Below, piece by piece: positions 1 to 10,656 of a stretch of 55,324 nt of DNA. A program made the position numbers and the translations under genes. The stretch comes from Betaproteobacteria bacterium (lineage in GTDB: Bacteria > Pseudomonadota > Gammaproteobacteria > Burkholderiales > Burkholderiaceae_C). The stretch lies in contig JABCYW010000027.1 of assembly GCA_013289985.1 (NCBI GenBank), positions 1 through 55,324 on the forward strand. Direction: 5' to 3'. The first letter of the stretch is position 1; each line of letters starts with the position of its first letter. The notes beneath the pieces are model-generated. The model ran no database searches, had not been told where the DNA came from, and worked only from the letters and a program-made list of their open reading frames with translations.

Positions 1-1239
1 CTGCGGCGTGTACAGGCCCATCAGCAGGCGTGCCAGCGACGATTTTCCCGACCCGCTGCGGCCCACGATGGCTGTGGTGCGGCCCGCCGGCACGTCGAGA
101 TCCACGCCCCTGATGACCGGCCGATCGGCGTCGTAGCCGAAGTGCACGTTCTCGAGCCGAACTGACGGCGCGCGTTTGGGGCCGGTCACTGTTCCCGTCG
201 TGATGGCAGCGTCGCGCAACATGTCGGCCGCCAAAGGTTGTTGGAGCAGGTCGAGAAACGGATGCAGGTAGCCAACAGCTCTCGAGAGATCTCGAGCGGC
301 GTTTCCCAGGGACTCGAGTGGGCGCACCATCTGCAGCATGTAGACACTGGCCAACACGAAGCCGCCCACGGTCATCGTGCCGTCGGCCACCGCTCCAACG
401 CCGATGCACAGGCAGATCGCCGTCGAGATCGAAAATGTCGCGGTCGCTGCGAGCGCGATCAGGGCGACCAGGCGGTGAAGGTGCCGCCAGCGCTGTTCCA
501 GCAACGCGCTCGCCGTGCGGAAGCGGCGGCTCGCCTGGTCCTCGGCGGCGAAATAGCGCAGCGTCTCGACATGCGCCAAGCCGGCGTTCAGCTGCCCATG
601 ACTCTCGAGGCTGGACCTCGCGACGTCCCTGGATGTCCCGGTCATCTGGCGCGCCCCGAACGAGAAGATGACGAGGTAGGCTCCCGAAGCGGCCAGGAAG
701 ACCCAGACGAGGGCGGGCTGTCCCAGATGGATCAGCACGGTGATCATCGCGAAAAGTTCGACCAGCACCGGCAGCAGGCTGCCGACGAGATGGCTGATGA
801 CCAGTTGAGCCCCTCCGGACGCCAGGTCGAGGCTATGCAGCAGCTCGCCGCTCTTGCGCCGCAGCAGATAGCCCATCGGGAGCCGCAGCACGTGATCGAA
901 GAAGCGCTGCGACAGCCGACTGTGAAGACGCTGGTTGATCAATCCGTTCAGCTGAGGCCGAATGTCTGCCAGCACGCGTCCGGCCAGCAGAATGAGCAGG
1001 TAGGCGAGGCCGGCGGGCAGTGCGGACGACGCATGGACGATCGCCTTGGACGTGTGCAGTGCCGCCAAGGCATCGATGAGGACTTTCAGCGCCAGCGGCG
1101 TCAGCGCGGCCAACGTGCCGCTGGCGACGACGACCACGACGATGCCTGCACCCAGGCGCAGCGTTCTGCGATCGGATACCGAGCGCAACAGTTGCCCGAC
1201 CTGGGCAACCTCGTCGTACCAAGACCGAGCAATCTTCAT
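1..1239 (-). CDS. Lasso peptide ABC exporter (D protein), 3' end cut by window edge
   Basis: Reading the minus strand from an ATG at 1239 gives an open frame of 413 codons to the window edge. The first roughly 300 residues form an ABC exporter membrane domain with several hydrophobic helices. A nucleotide-binding domain then starts (VRLENVHFGYD), with Walker A GRSGSGKSS close to the edge. The Q-loop, signature and Walker B lie outside the window. Its ATG overlaps the stop of the cyclase gene as ATGA, so it is the last gene of the lasso operon. By analogy with McjD and CapD it should export the mature peptide and may give self-immunity. Family is seen directly; substrate is inferred from context. 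Confidence 0.9.
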   Translation of the reverse strand, partial: MKIARSWYDEVAQVGQLLRSVSDRRTLRLGAGIVVVVVASGTLAALTPLALKVLIDALAALHTSKAIVHASSALPAGLAYLLILLAGRVLADIRPQLNGLINQRLHSRLSQRFFDHVLRLPMGYLLRRKSGELLHSLDLASGGAQLVISHLVGSLLPVLVELFAMITVLIHLGQPALVWVFLAASGAYLVIFSFGARQMTGTSRDVARSSLESHGQLNAGLAHVETLRYFAAEDQASRRFRTASALLEQRWRHLHRLVALIALAATATFSISTAICLCIGVGAVADGTMTVGGFVLASVYMLQMVRPLESLGNAARDLSRAVGYLHPFLDLLQQPLAADMLRDAAITTGTVTGPKRAPSVRLENVHFGYDADRPVIRGVDLDVPAGRTTAIVGRSGSGKSSLARLLMGLYTPQ

Positions 1240-3068
1240 GGTCGTTGCGTCTGCGATTGGCCGCTGGAAGGCTCTGCCGAATTCCGGAGCCACACTTCGA
1301 TCGCGATGTGGTGATGGATCTCGTTCGCGTGGGTATGCAGTCCGGACGACCGGCCGGCCAATGCGGCTTCCACCTTGTTCCGGTCGAGCAGGCCCGCCCG
1401 GACGAGGTGTCCGTCGAGCATCAGCTCGCGTGCCCAGGGAAGGTTGCGGTGCAGGATCGTCGCGAGATGCTCATCCATCCCGCCCTTGGATTGGCGGCTC
1501 GCGATCTCGCGCGGCATGTCGCATGCGAAGGCCCGTCGCGCCAGCGCCCGGCTGCGTCCGCCATGGGAAAGCAGCCAGGTGGGCAACGCCAGGCAAAGTT
1601 CGACCAGAGGCTGCGAGACCAGGGGATGCACGAGTTCGGGTGCCCTGGTGGTCAAGTACGGATCGTAGTAGCCCGGAGGATCGATCAGATCCTGGACATG
1701 GTGGAACTTCCCCATCGGGAGATCTGCCGCGGACGGAAGGTCGGGGTGGATGTAGCGATCGACATCCTGCAATCCGTCAAGCGCGTCGCGGCGGGATAGC
1801 GTGAAGAGCCGACCGATGCCCTCTCCGTGGGCGTCTCGACGGCCCTGGTCGGCCACCGCGCGCCGCATCGATTGCCAGAGCGAGACGTTGGCCAGCCGTG
1901 CAGCATCCAGGCACACGCGAACGAAATTGCGTCCGAGCCCGTGGATGCTCAGGTAGTCGGCGGCCGGCCAGGTGCAGCGGCGCTGGAAGAAGAGCTGATC
2001 GCCCCCGCCGCCCGTGAACATCGCCTGCGCGCGGTGGGCCGCGGCGACGTCGGCGTCCGTCTGACCGGCGTCCATGTAACCGATATAGCTCACCGGCACG
2101 GGCATCGCGCTGACGGCCAGGATGTCGTCGAGGCGGAACGTGGCATCACGCTCTCTTTCGATGAGTTCGACGCTTGCCCTTTGCGCCGCAAGACGCGCGA
2201 AGCCGCGCTCGTCGCTGTCCGATCCGGCGGAGAAGTAGTTGAGGCAGGTGGTGCGCGCAACAGTGGGCTTGGCGCTCAGGCAGCCCAGCAGGACAGCGGA
2301 ATCGAAGCCACCCGACAGCCTCAACAGGATCTCGTCGTAGCAGGAGGACCAGGCACCCACGCAACGCACCACCATTCGCCTCAACTGGGCCGCTGCAATG
2401 TCCGGCCCCCACTCGAGGGGTCTTCTGGCGAGATTGACCACGCTCCAGAGCGTCGTTGGCCTGAGGACATCGTCGACCAGGGGCACAAGTTGCCCCGGCA
2501 GGATCTGGGAAACACCTTCGAGTGCAGTCCGAGGCCCGCCCAGGTGGCCCAGCAATGTGAGCGCAGCGATCGCCTCCCAGTTCACCCCCGGGGCAGGCGA
2601 GTCCGGTGTGAGGGCCAGGAGGTCTTCCAGCCACGAGAAGAAGACGGCAACGCCCTCGACATGTCGGAGGAAGCAGGGAAGGGCGCCGCCCGGACTGCGC
2701 AGAAGGCATGTGCCGCGCCGGTCGGATCGGAGCACCGCCACATAGCGTCCCCAGTAGCCGTCGACCAAGGCTTGCCCATCCGTGTCCAGGATCCTGGCAC
2801 CCTCGCCAAGCGAGAGTTCCGGGTCGGCGGATTCGGATGGATCGTCTCGCCGTCGGAAGAGTCTTCCCAGAACGACGCCCCGATCCGGCGGCAACGGATA
2901 GACGCCGTTGACGCCTTGCTGGCCGCCCCATGTGTAGACGCGCAGCCCGCTGCCGGAGAGCGCCGGCCGCCAGCCCGACGCGCGCTGGATTGAGTCGTCG
3001 AGCCTGCGCGCGAACGCCGCCTGCGCCGAGTGCTCGGGGTTCCAGCTGAAGCCGAAGTATCGGAACAT
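1236..3068 (-). CDS. Lasso peptide macrolactam synthetase (C protein, asparagine synthetase-like)
   Basis: The 610-residue protein has the asparagine synthetase B layout used by lasso cyclases. An N-terminal amidotransferase-like domain (about 1-215) starts MFRYFGF and has no nucleophilic Cys at position 2. The synthetase domain carries the ATP-pyrophosphatase motif SGGFDS at residues 252-257 and a later TGGGGDQLFF. Such enzymes adenylate the side-chain carboxylate of Asp or Glu at core position 7-9 and close the ring on the amino group of residue 1. It lies 15 bases after the B gene and overlaps the exporter start by four bases, so A-B-C-D are probably co-transcribed. Missing glutaminase nucleophile plus neighbours make ordinary asparagine synthesis unlikely. 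Confidence 0.93.
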   Translation of the reverse strand: MFRYFGFSWNPEHSAQAAFARRLDDSIQRASGWRPALSGSGLRVYTWGGQQGVNGVYPLPPDRGVVLGRLFRRRDDPSESADPELSLGEGARILDTDGQALVDGYWGRYVAVLRSDRRGTCLLRSPGGALPCFLRHVEGVAVFFSWLEDLLALTPDSPAPGVNWEAIAALTLLGHLGGPRTALEGVSQILPGQLVPLVDDVLRPTTLWSVVNLARRPLEWGPDIAAAQLRRMVVRCVGAWSSCYDEILLRLSGGFDSAVLLGCLSAKPTVARTTCLNYFSAGSDSDERGFARLAAQRASVELIERERDATFRLDDILAVSAMPVPVSYIGYMDAGQTDADVAAAHRAQAMFTGGGGDQLFFQRRCTWPAADYLSIHGLGRNFVRVCLDAARLANVSLWQSMRRAVADQGRRDAHGEGIGRLFTLSRRDALDGLQDVDRYIHPDLPSAADLPMGKFHHVQDLIDPPGYYDPYLTTRAPELVHPLVSQPLVELCLALPTWLLSHGGRSRALARRAFACDMPREIASRQSKGGMDEHLATILHRNLPWARELMLDGHLVRAGLLDRNKVEAALAGRSSGLHTHANEIHHHIAIEVWLRNSAEPSSGQSQTQRP

Positions 3069-3083
3069 GATTTCCGTGCGCCC

Positions 3084-3815
3084 TCAGACGACAAGGATCG
3101 GCCGAAAGTGGCGAACTCGTTCCGCCAGGTCGTTGAGGACGACGCCACCGCTTTGTGCCCACGAGTGCGCGCCGAAGGGATGGACGCGCACGCCGATGAC
3201 CCATTGCGGAAACAGCCCCTGGGTTGCCAGGAAATGAATGAGCGTCAGGGAGTCGTTGAGGCACCGGTCGCGGCTCGTCAACGCGAAGGGTCGCAAGCGC
3301 ACATAGCAGGCAACCGCCGCCAGCATGGCGTCGCCGCTGACCTCGGCTGTGGGCGTGGAATGACGCATCCTCAGAGCCGAGACTCGGTCCGCGATATCGG
3401 CCAGGCTGCGTCGGCGCAGCCACGTCGTGGCGACGAGCGTCGCTCGCCAGAGTCGAAAGAGATTCCGCCAGTCGGCCCCGGCGATTTCTCTCGCATCGTG
3501 GGTGTTGAGGCTGGTGACCGCCTCGGTGAACGCGGGCGGCTGCCGAGTCGGCCCCTTGGCTGGCGCATCCGACAGCAGCTTTTGGGCGCGCAGGCGGCTG
3601 ATCGACGCTTGAAGAAGCGGGTCGGACGGGGTGCCCACCGTGTCGGCGCTCGCCGCGCCCTCGCAAATGACGGCGCACAAGGCGGCCAGATGAGGGCCAG
3701 CCACGCCGAAGTACCGGCTTCGCAGAAGGTCCAGAAAGATCATCTGGTCGCCGATGCGGCAGGCGCGTACGTGATCGGCGAGCCGAGTGGAGGATATGAA
3801 CGGGGTCGCGGACAT
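3084..3815 (-). CDS. Lasso peptide leader peptidase (B protein: RRE plus transglutaminase-like domain)
   Basis: The 243-residue protein starts with a PqqD-like RiPP recognition element (about residues 10-85) that would bind the leader. After a linker comes a transglutaminase-like protease domain. The triad can be placed as Cys185 (in DRCLND), His217 (in FGAHSWAQ) and Asp229 (in VVLND). The 32- and 12-residue spacings match those I recall for McjB (Cys150/His182/Asp194). It should cut after Lys22 of the precursor and hand the core to the cyclase. B1 and B2 functions are fused in one chain, as usual in proteobacterial clusters. A GGAAG-like ribosome site precedes the ATG at 3815. Confidence 0.93.
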   Translation of the reverse strand: MSATPFISSTRLADHVRACRIGDQMIFLDLLRSRYFGVAGPHLAALCAVICEGAASADTVGTPSDPLLQASISRLRAQKLLSDAPAKGPTRQPPAFTEAVTSLNTHDAREIAGADWRNLFRLWRATLVATTWLRRRSLADIADRVSALRMRHSTPTAEVSGDAMLAAVACYVRLRPFALTSRDRCLNDSLTLIHFLATQGLFPQWVIGVRVHPFGAHSWAQSGGVVLNDLAERVRHFRPILVV

Positions 3816-3831
3816 GTTCTTCCCAAACGTG

Positions 3832-3861
3832 GCGGCGTGCGGCCGAATGTCCGCACGCCGC
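3832..3861 (-). promoter_or_regulatory. Intergenic hairpin between lasso precursor and B gene
   Basis: GCGGCGTGCGG (3832-3842) and its exact complement (3851-3861) enclose an eight-base loop. This perfect 11-bp stem lies between the precursor stop at 3881 and the B start at 3815. On the transcribed (minus) strand it is followed by ACGTTT, not by a real U-run, so full termination is doubtful. It more likely protects the short precursor mRNA or attenuates read-through so that precursor exceeds enzymes. The stem is seen directly; the role is inferred. Confidence 0.7.
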
Positions 3862-3880
3862 TCTTTGCCTCTTCAGCCGC

Positions 3881-4006
3881 TCATTCCGGACGGAAGTGGT
3901 ATTGCGAATCGGGCTCGCCGGGCAGCCCCGTCTGCACGCCCTTGGTTTCGTCCTTCGCATCGCCCAGTTCCACGATCTCCAGTTCCATTTCCAGTTCGTC
4001 GTTCAT
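3881..4006 (-). CDS. Lasso peptide precursor (A protein), predicted 19-residue core
   Basis: A 41-residue peptide starts at 4006 behind an AGGAG ribosome site seven bases upstream. The acidic leader is 22 residues (MNDELEMELEIVELGDAKDETK). Thr21 is the penultimate leader residue that lasso peptidases require, and the LGDAKDETKG block fits the proteobacterial G-x5-T-x-G pattern. The core is GVQTGLPGEPDSQYHFRPE. Gly1 can close only on Glu9, since positions 7 and 8 are Pro and Gly, giving a nine-residue ring and a ten-residue tail. Tyr14, His15 and Phe16 are candidate plugs. No Cys is present, so it is class II. I know no lasso peptide with this core, but could not search. A longer in-frame start at 4201 is unlikely because the internal ATG has the ribosome site. 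Confidence 0.92.
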   Translation of the reverse strand: MNDELEMELEIVELGDAKDETKGVQTGLPGEPDSQYHFRPE

Positions 4007-4069
4007 GACGTTCTCCTTCAGTGAGGTTGAGTACGCAGTGCCTTCAGCGGAATTGCTTCCGGCGAGCAA

Positions 4070-4099
4070 AAGATAGGACTCGCGCCCAGGCCGGCGCAA
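4070..4099 (-). promoter_or_regulatory. Possible sigma70 promoter of the lasso operon
   Basis: On the minus strand TTGCGC (4099-4094) and TATCTT (4075-4070) are 18 bases apart, resembling -35 and -10 boxes. Transcription would start near 4063, leaving an untranslated leader of about 57 bases. Matches are moderate and unproven. Confidence 0.35.
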
Positions 4100-4107
4100 A
4101 CAAAGAA

Positions 4108-4120
4108 TGCGACGGTCGCA
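4108..4120. promoter_or_regulatory. Perfect palindrome TGCGACGGTCGCA upstream of the lasso promoter
   Basis: This perfect 13-base palindrome has TGCGA/TCGCA arms around CGG. It is centred about 50 bases upstream of the proposed lasso start site, a normal place for an activator or repressor. The same arms recur with no spacer inside the REP-like element (4191-4200). Operator function is inferred. Confidence 0.45.
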
Positions 4121-4175
4121 CGCGTTCGGTTTGTCGACTGCCGGATCTCGCGGGGTTCGTACGAGGGTGGGCTGC

Positions 4176-4217
4176 GTAGTGCCGACGGCTTGCGATCGCA
4201 ATGCGCCGCCGTCGGCA
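4176..4217 (+). repeat. REP-like element: GTAG followed by a nested palindrome
   Basis: GTAG (4176-4179) directly precedes a 10-bp inverted repeat, TGCCGACGGC (4180-4189) and GCCGTCGGCA (4208-4217). The loop contains the perfect 12-base palindrome TTGCGATCGCAA (4190-4201). A GTAG tetranucleotide next to a hairpin is the hallmark of REP sequences handled by RAYT transposases, and the gene 109 bases downstream is a RAYT-like protein. Only one copy was noticed; a flanking inverted copy was not found. It could be a fossil REP or a binding site for the neighbouring protein. Confidence 0.55.
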
Positions 4218-4325
4218 TCGTTCGGTTCCCCTCAAATCAACGGTCAGGCGCGAATGATCCCGAGGGAGAACAAACTGTTACGCCTCGTCCGCTGAGGTTT
4301 TTGTTCGCTGAAACGTCATGCACTC

Positions 4326-5325
4326 ATGGAGAACTCCGTCCCGATCGCGGCGACGTCGGTCATCTGGCATATCGTGTGGCAGCTGGTGCCGGGCAACGAC
4401 CTCACAGGCGCCGAGTTTTCCGGGCGCATTCGTTCGCGCCTCCTTGCCGTGCATCGCCGGCCGGGCCGCGAACTCCTGCGCTATCTGTTGACGCCCACCG
4501 AGATGCACCTGCTCTCGAGGCTGCCCGCGAACCAGTCTCCAAGCGAGATCGCGCCGGCCATCGGCAACATGGTGGCGCGCTGGGTGCGAGCGGAGCGGCC
4601 TGTTTCAGGCGCGGTGCTGGCGGGTCGATTCCGCGCGTACGCAATCGAGTCCGATGACGCTGCGCGAGAAGAACTTCGAATATTGGCTTGGCGGCCCGTT
4701 GCGCTGGGGCTTTGCAAGGTGCCGAGCTATCACGTGACCTCGTCCCTGCGCGAAACGCTCGGCCTTCGGCGCTTCGACGGCTTCAACATCAAGAACCCGC
4801 TGCGTCTGTTCGGCCCGCATTTTCCTGCCAACCGCGTCGCACTGGCGGCGTTCATCGCTCGTCGTCCAGGCGTCATCGACATGCGCCGCTGGGAACTCAC
4901 GCGCGGCATGGTGCGCGCGCCTGGCGCCGAGGGCACGGCCTCGAGCGTGACGCGGCCGGTGAAGGACCTGGCCGCCGCCCTGGTGGCCGCGAGCCAGCCC
5001 CCGGGCATCGATGGCGCGCTGCTGCTGCTCGAACGCTGGGTGCTGGCAAAGATGGGCCTGCACGAAGGCGCCGACCTGGCAGTGCCGCGCTCGCTGGCCG
5101 GCGCCCGGCTGCACGCGCTGGTGGGCCTCCTGGCCGTGCAACTCGAGCTTTGTCCGGCCGCTTCCGTGGCTCGGCACTTTGGGCGCGCCAAGGCAACGCT
5201 CAGCGAACGGATGGCGGCCAGCCGGCGCGAACCAAAGGATCAGGCGATCCTCGGGCTGCCGTTGAAGCGGATCGTCGACGAGGCCATAGCCCTGCGGGCA
5301 AGCGCGAGCGCGCCGCCGGGAGAGG

Positions 5326-5351
<26 letters not shown>
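4326..5351 (+). CDS. RAYT/Y1-transposase-derived protein with C-terminal helix-turn-helix, catalytic residues lost
   Basis: The 341-residue protein follows the REP-associated tyrosine transposase fold: [13 protein letters not shown] near the N terminus, [17 protein letters not shown] where active enzymes read YxxMPNHVHLL, then [14 protein letters not shown] for the usual WEGRFKASLVDSE, and [12 protein letters not shown] where YIELNPVRAGL carries the catalytic Tyr. The HxH metal motif is thus reduced to E-M-H and the Tyr is gone, so strand cleavage is improbable. A C-terminal helix-turn-helix ([15 protein letters not shown]) remains. It faces the lasso operon across 319 bases containing a REP-like hairpin. 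The likely role is as a DNA-binding regulator; this is inference. Its 3' end overlaps metH by 26 bases, convergently. Confidence 0.7.
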
Positions 5352-8142
<2,791 letters not shown>

Positions 8143-8232
8143 TCATCAAATTGTAGGTGGCCGCACTCAAGGGCAGCCTTCGCATGGTCGATATTCCAGG
8201 TTCTGACAGCCCCCCGGCCCCCATCCGATTCC

Positions 8233-9435
8233 ATGAAGGTCGTCCCCCTGCCCTCCGAAGGCCTGCGCATCGGCCGTCCGCTTCCGTTCTCGGTGCGCGA
8301 CGGTTCCGGCGCGATCCTGCTCGCGCGCGGGGCTAGCATCGAGAGCGAAAAGCAGCTCGAATTGCTGCGATCGCGCCAGATCTTCATCGACATGTCCGAG
8401 ATGGAGTCGGTGCAGCGCGCCTACAACGGCCAGCTCGACCAGATGCTGCGCCAGGACGTGGCGCTGGGCCGCATCGCCGACGCCCGTCCCGCCTACGAGT
8501 CGCTGCCGCTGCCCGGAGCCCCCGCCAGGCCCGCGGAGCGTCCGCTGGACTGGCCCAACCTGCAGATGCGCCTGCGCCTGTTGCTGGTGGATCCGCGCGG
8601 CGCCGACTGGGTCGCACGCCTGCGGGCGCTGCGCGACGATGTGCTGGTGCTGGCCGGGCGCAACCCGGACCGGGCGCTGCTGCGCCTGATGTACGACGCC
8701 AGCAACGAGTTCCAGGACTACAGCGCCAACCACAGCCTGTTCGTCTGCGTGCTCGCGGCCATGGCCTGCGGCCAGCTCCCCGGCTGGCAGGCCGAGTGGG
8801 CCGACCCGCTGACGCTGGCCGCGCTCACGATGAACGTCACGTTCACGCAGATGCAGGACGAGCTGGCGCGCCAGGCCGGCCCGCTCAGCGAGATCCAGCG
8901 CGACACGTTGCGCGACCATCCCGAGCGCGCCGCGCAGCTGCTGGCCGACATCGGCATCGACGATCCCGTCTGGCTGCACGCCGTGCGCCATCACCACAGC
9001 GCCCCGTCCGGCCCGCTCGCCGGCCGCTCGCCCGAGGAGATGATCGCCCGCCTGATCCGCCGCGCCGACCGCTACGCGGCCCGCCTGAGCCCGCGCAAGA
9101 GCCGCCCGGCGTCGTCGGCCACCGCGGCCGCGCAGGTGGCGCTGCTGGACGAAGGCGGCCACGGCGACGAGGCCGGCCAGGCGCTGATCCGCATGCTGGG
9201 GCTGTATCCGCCCGGCGTCTGGGTGAAGCTGCAGTGCGGCGAGATCGCGATGGTGGTGCGGCGCACTGCCGTGGCCAAGGAGCCCGTCGTGGTGAGCCTG
9301 GTGGGCCGCAGCGGCATGCCGCTGGCGGTGCCGGCGCTGCGCAACACGAAGCTGCCCGACTACGCCGTCACCGGCGCGGTGGCGCCGTCGCAGGTGAAGG
9401 TGCGGCCCAACCTGGACTTGCTCGAGAGGGCCTGA
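8233..9435 (+). CDS. HD-GYP-like protein with degenerate metal site
   Basis: The 400-residue protein has an N-terminal region typical of HD-GYP regulators (MKVVPLPSEGLRIGRPLPF) and an HD-type helical domain (about 165-310). Conserved parts are NHSLFVC, the LRDHPERAAQLL helix, VRHHHSAPSG and RRADRYAA. The central HD pair, expected in LLHDIGK, reads LTMNVTF, and the GYP motif is missing (SGPLAGRS). Hydrolysis of cyclic di-GMP is therefore unlikely; it may sense or bind a partner. The ATG at 8233 was chosen because the frame before it is only shadow of metH. It sits between the two metH halves on the other strand. Confidence 0.8.
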   Translation: MKVVPLPSEGLRIGRPLPFSVRDGSGAILLARGASIESEKQLELLRSRQIFIDMSEMESVQRAYNGQLDQMLRQDVALGRIADARPAYESLPLPGAPARPAERPLDWPNLQMRLRLLLVDPRGADWVARLRALRDDVLVLAGRNPDRALLRLMYDASNEFQDYSANHSLFVCVLAAMACGQLPGWQAEWADPLTLAALTMNVTFTQMQDELARQAGPLSEIQRDTLRDHPERAAQLLADIGIDDPVWLHAVRHHHSAPSGPLAGRSPEEMIARLIRRADRYAARLSPRKSRPASSATAAAQVALLDEGGHGDEAGQALIRMLGLYPPGVWVKLQCGEIAMVVRRTAVAKEPVVVSLVGRSGMPLAVPALRNTKLPDYAVTGAVAPSQVKVRPNLDLLERA

Positions 9436-9447
9436 AAGGCGCGTGGA

Positions 9448-10503
9448 TCAGGCCGCCAGCAGCGGCGAGAACAGCGGATCGCGCACCCCGCGCGGGCGGT
9501 ACGCGCTCACGCGGCGCGCGATGGCCGCGATGTGGTCGGGCGTCGTGCCGCAGCAGCCGCCGGCGATGTTCAGGAAGCCGGACTTCGCGAACTCCTCGAT
9601 CAGCGCGCCCGTGACCTCCGGGGTCTCGTCGAAGCCGGTGTCGCTCATCGGGTTGGGCAGGCCGGCGTTCGGGTAGCAGCTGACGTAGGTGTCGGTGGCC
9701 ACGCGGGCCAGTTCCTCGATGTAGGGCCGCATCAGCGCCGCGCCGAGCGCGCAGTTCAGGCCGATGGCGATCGGGCGCGCGTGGCGCACCGAGTGCCAGA
9801 ACGCGGTGACGGTCTGGCCCGACAGGATGCGGCCCGAGGCGTCGGTGACGGTGCCGGAGACGATCACCGGCAGGCGCACGCCGGTCTCGTCCATCAGTTC
9901 GTCGAGCGCGAAGATGGCGGCCTTGGCGTTGAGCGTGTCGAAGATCGTCTCGACGAGGAACAGGTCGGCGCCGCCCTCGACCAGCCCTTCCGCCTGCTCG
10001 CGGTAGGCGGCCTTGAGCTCGTCGAAGCTCGTGTTGCGCGCGCCCGGGTCGTTGACGTCGGGGCTGATGCTGGCCGTGCGCGGCGTGGGGCCCAGCGCGC
10101 CGGCCACGAAGCGCGGCTTGTCGGGCGTGTCGTACTGGTCGGCCACTTCGCGCGCGAGGTGGGCGGCGGCAACGTTCATCTCGCGCGCCAGGTGGCCCAG
10201 GTGGTAGTCGTCCTGGGCGACGCTGGTGGCGCCGAAGGTGTTCGTCTCGATGATGTCGGCGCCGGCGGCCAGGTACTGTGCGTGAATCTCGCGCAGCACC
10301 TCGGGCTTGACGAGCTGCAGCATCTCGTTGTTGCCCTTGATGTCCTTGGGGTGGTCCTTGAAGCGCTCGCCGCGGTAGTCGGCCTCCTGCAGCTTGTAGC
10401 GCTGGATCATCGTGCCCATCGCGCCGTCGATGATGACGATGCGCTGCTTGAGCAGCTCGGGCAGGCGGGCGCCGCGGGTGAACGCGAGATTGGGCTTGGA
10501 CAT
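9448..10503 (-). CDS. metH: Methionine synthase, N-terminal homocysteine S-methyltransferase subunit
   Basis: The 351-residue protein is the homocysteine-binding barrel of MetH. Zinc ligands are the Cys in IGLNCALGA and the paired Cys in [10 protein letters not shown] near the C terminus. It would take the methyl group from methylcobalamin bound by the larger subunit at 5326-8142. The start MSKPNLAF at 10503 is preferred; an upstream in-frame ATG at 10578 would add 25 residues without family resemblance. The two subunit genes are separated by an opposite-strand HD-GYP-like gene, so they cannot share one simple transcript without antisense overlap. Confidence 0.95.
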   Translation of the reverse strand: MSKPNLAFTRGARLPELLKQRIVIIDGAMGTMIQRYKLQEADYRGERFKDHPKDIKGNNEMLQLVKPEVLREIHAQYLAAGADIIETNTFGATSVAQDDYHLGHLAREMNVAAAHLAREVADQYDTPDKPRFVAGALGPTPRTASISPDVNDPGARNTSFDELKAAYREQAEGLVEGGADLFLVETIFDTLNAKAAIFALDELMDETGVRLPVIVSGTVTDASGRILSGQTVTAFWHSVRHARPIAIGLNCALGAALMRPYIEELARVATDTYVSCYPNAGLPNPMSDTGFDETPEVTGALIEEFAKSGFLNIAGGCCGTTPDHIAAIARRVSAYRPRGVRDPLFSPLLAA

Positions 10504-10617
10504 GCCCCGAATTATTGCAGGACGGCCATGACCGTGTCGGGCCCATGGGCGGGCGAACAGGTCGCCCTGCAGATGCACCGCTTGCGGGCACGCACTGTCG
10601 GTTTCGCCGCCGGCTAA

Positions 10618-10633
10618 ATGAGGGTATCCTCAT
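10618..10633. promoter_or_regulatory. Palindrome ATGAGGGTATCCTCAT between metH and the AbrB-type gene
   Basis: Six-base arms ATGAGG/CCTCAT surround GTAT, 24 bases before the GTG start at 10657 and 115 bases before the metH subunit start. It looks like an operator, with TATCCT possibly a -10 box on the plus strand. It does not match a MetR or MetJ site that I recognise. Confidence 0.35.
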
Positions 10634-10656
10634 GAATTAGAGGCGCCCGGATCCGC

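Noticed and set aside
238-1314. 358-codon plus-strand frame over the exporter
   Set aside because: It is a low-complexity Gln/Arg-rich shadow; the minus strand encodes an unmistakable ABC exporter with Walker A.
2146-3960. 604-codon minus-strand frame
   Set aside because: It is in a second frame over the B and C lasso genes, is Arg/Pro/Ser-rich and has no domain.
10504-10656. Cobalamin or SAH riboswitch upstream of metH
   Set aside because: No B12-box or SAH-riboswitch core was recognised on the minus strand.
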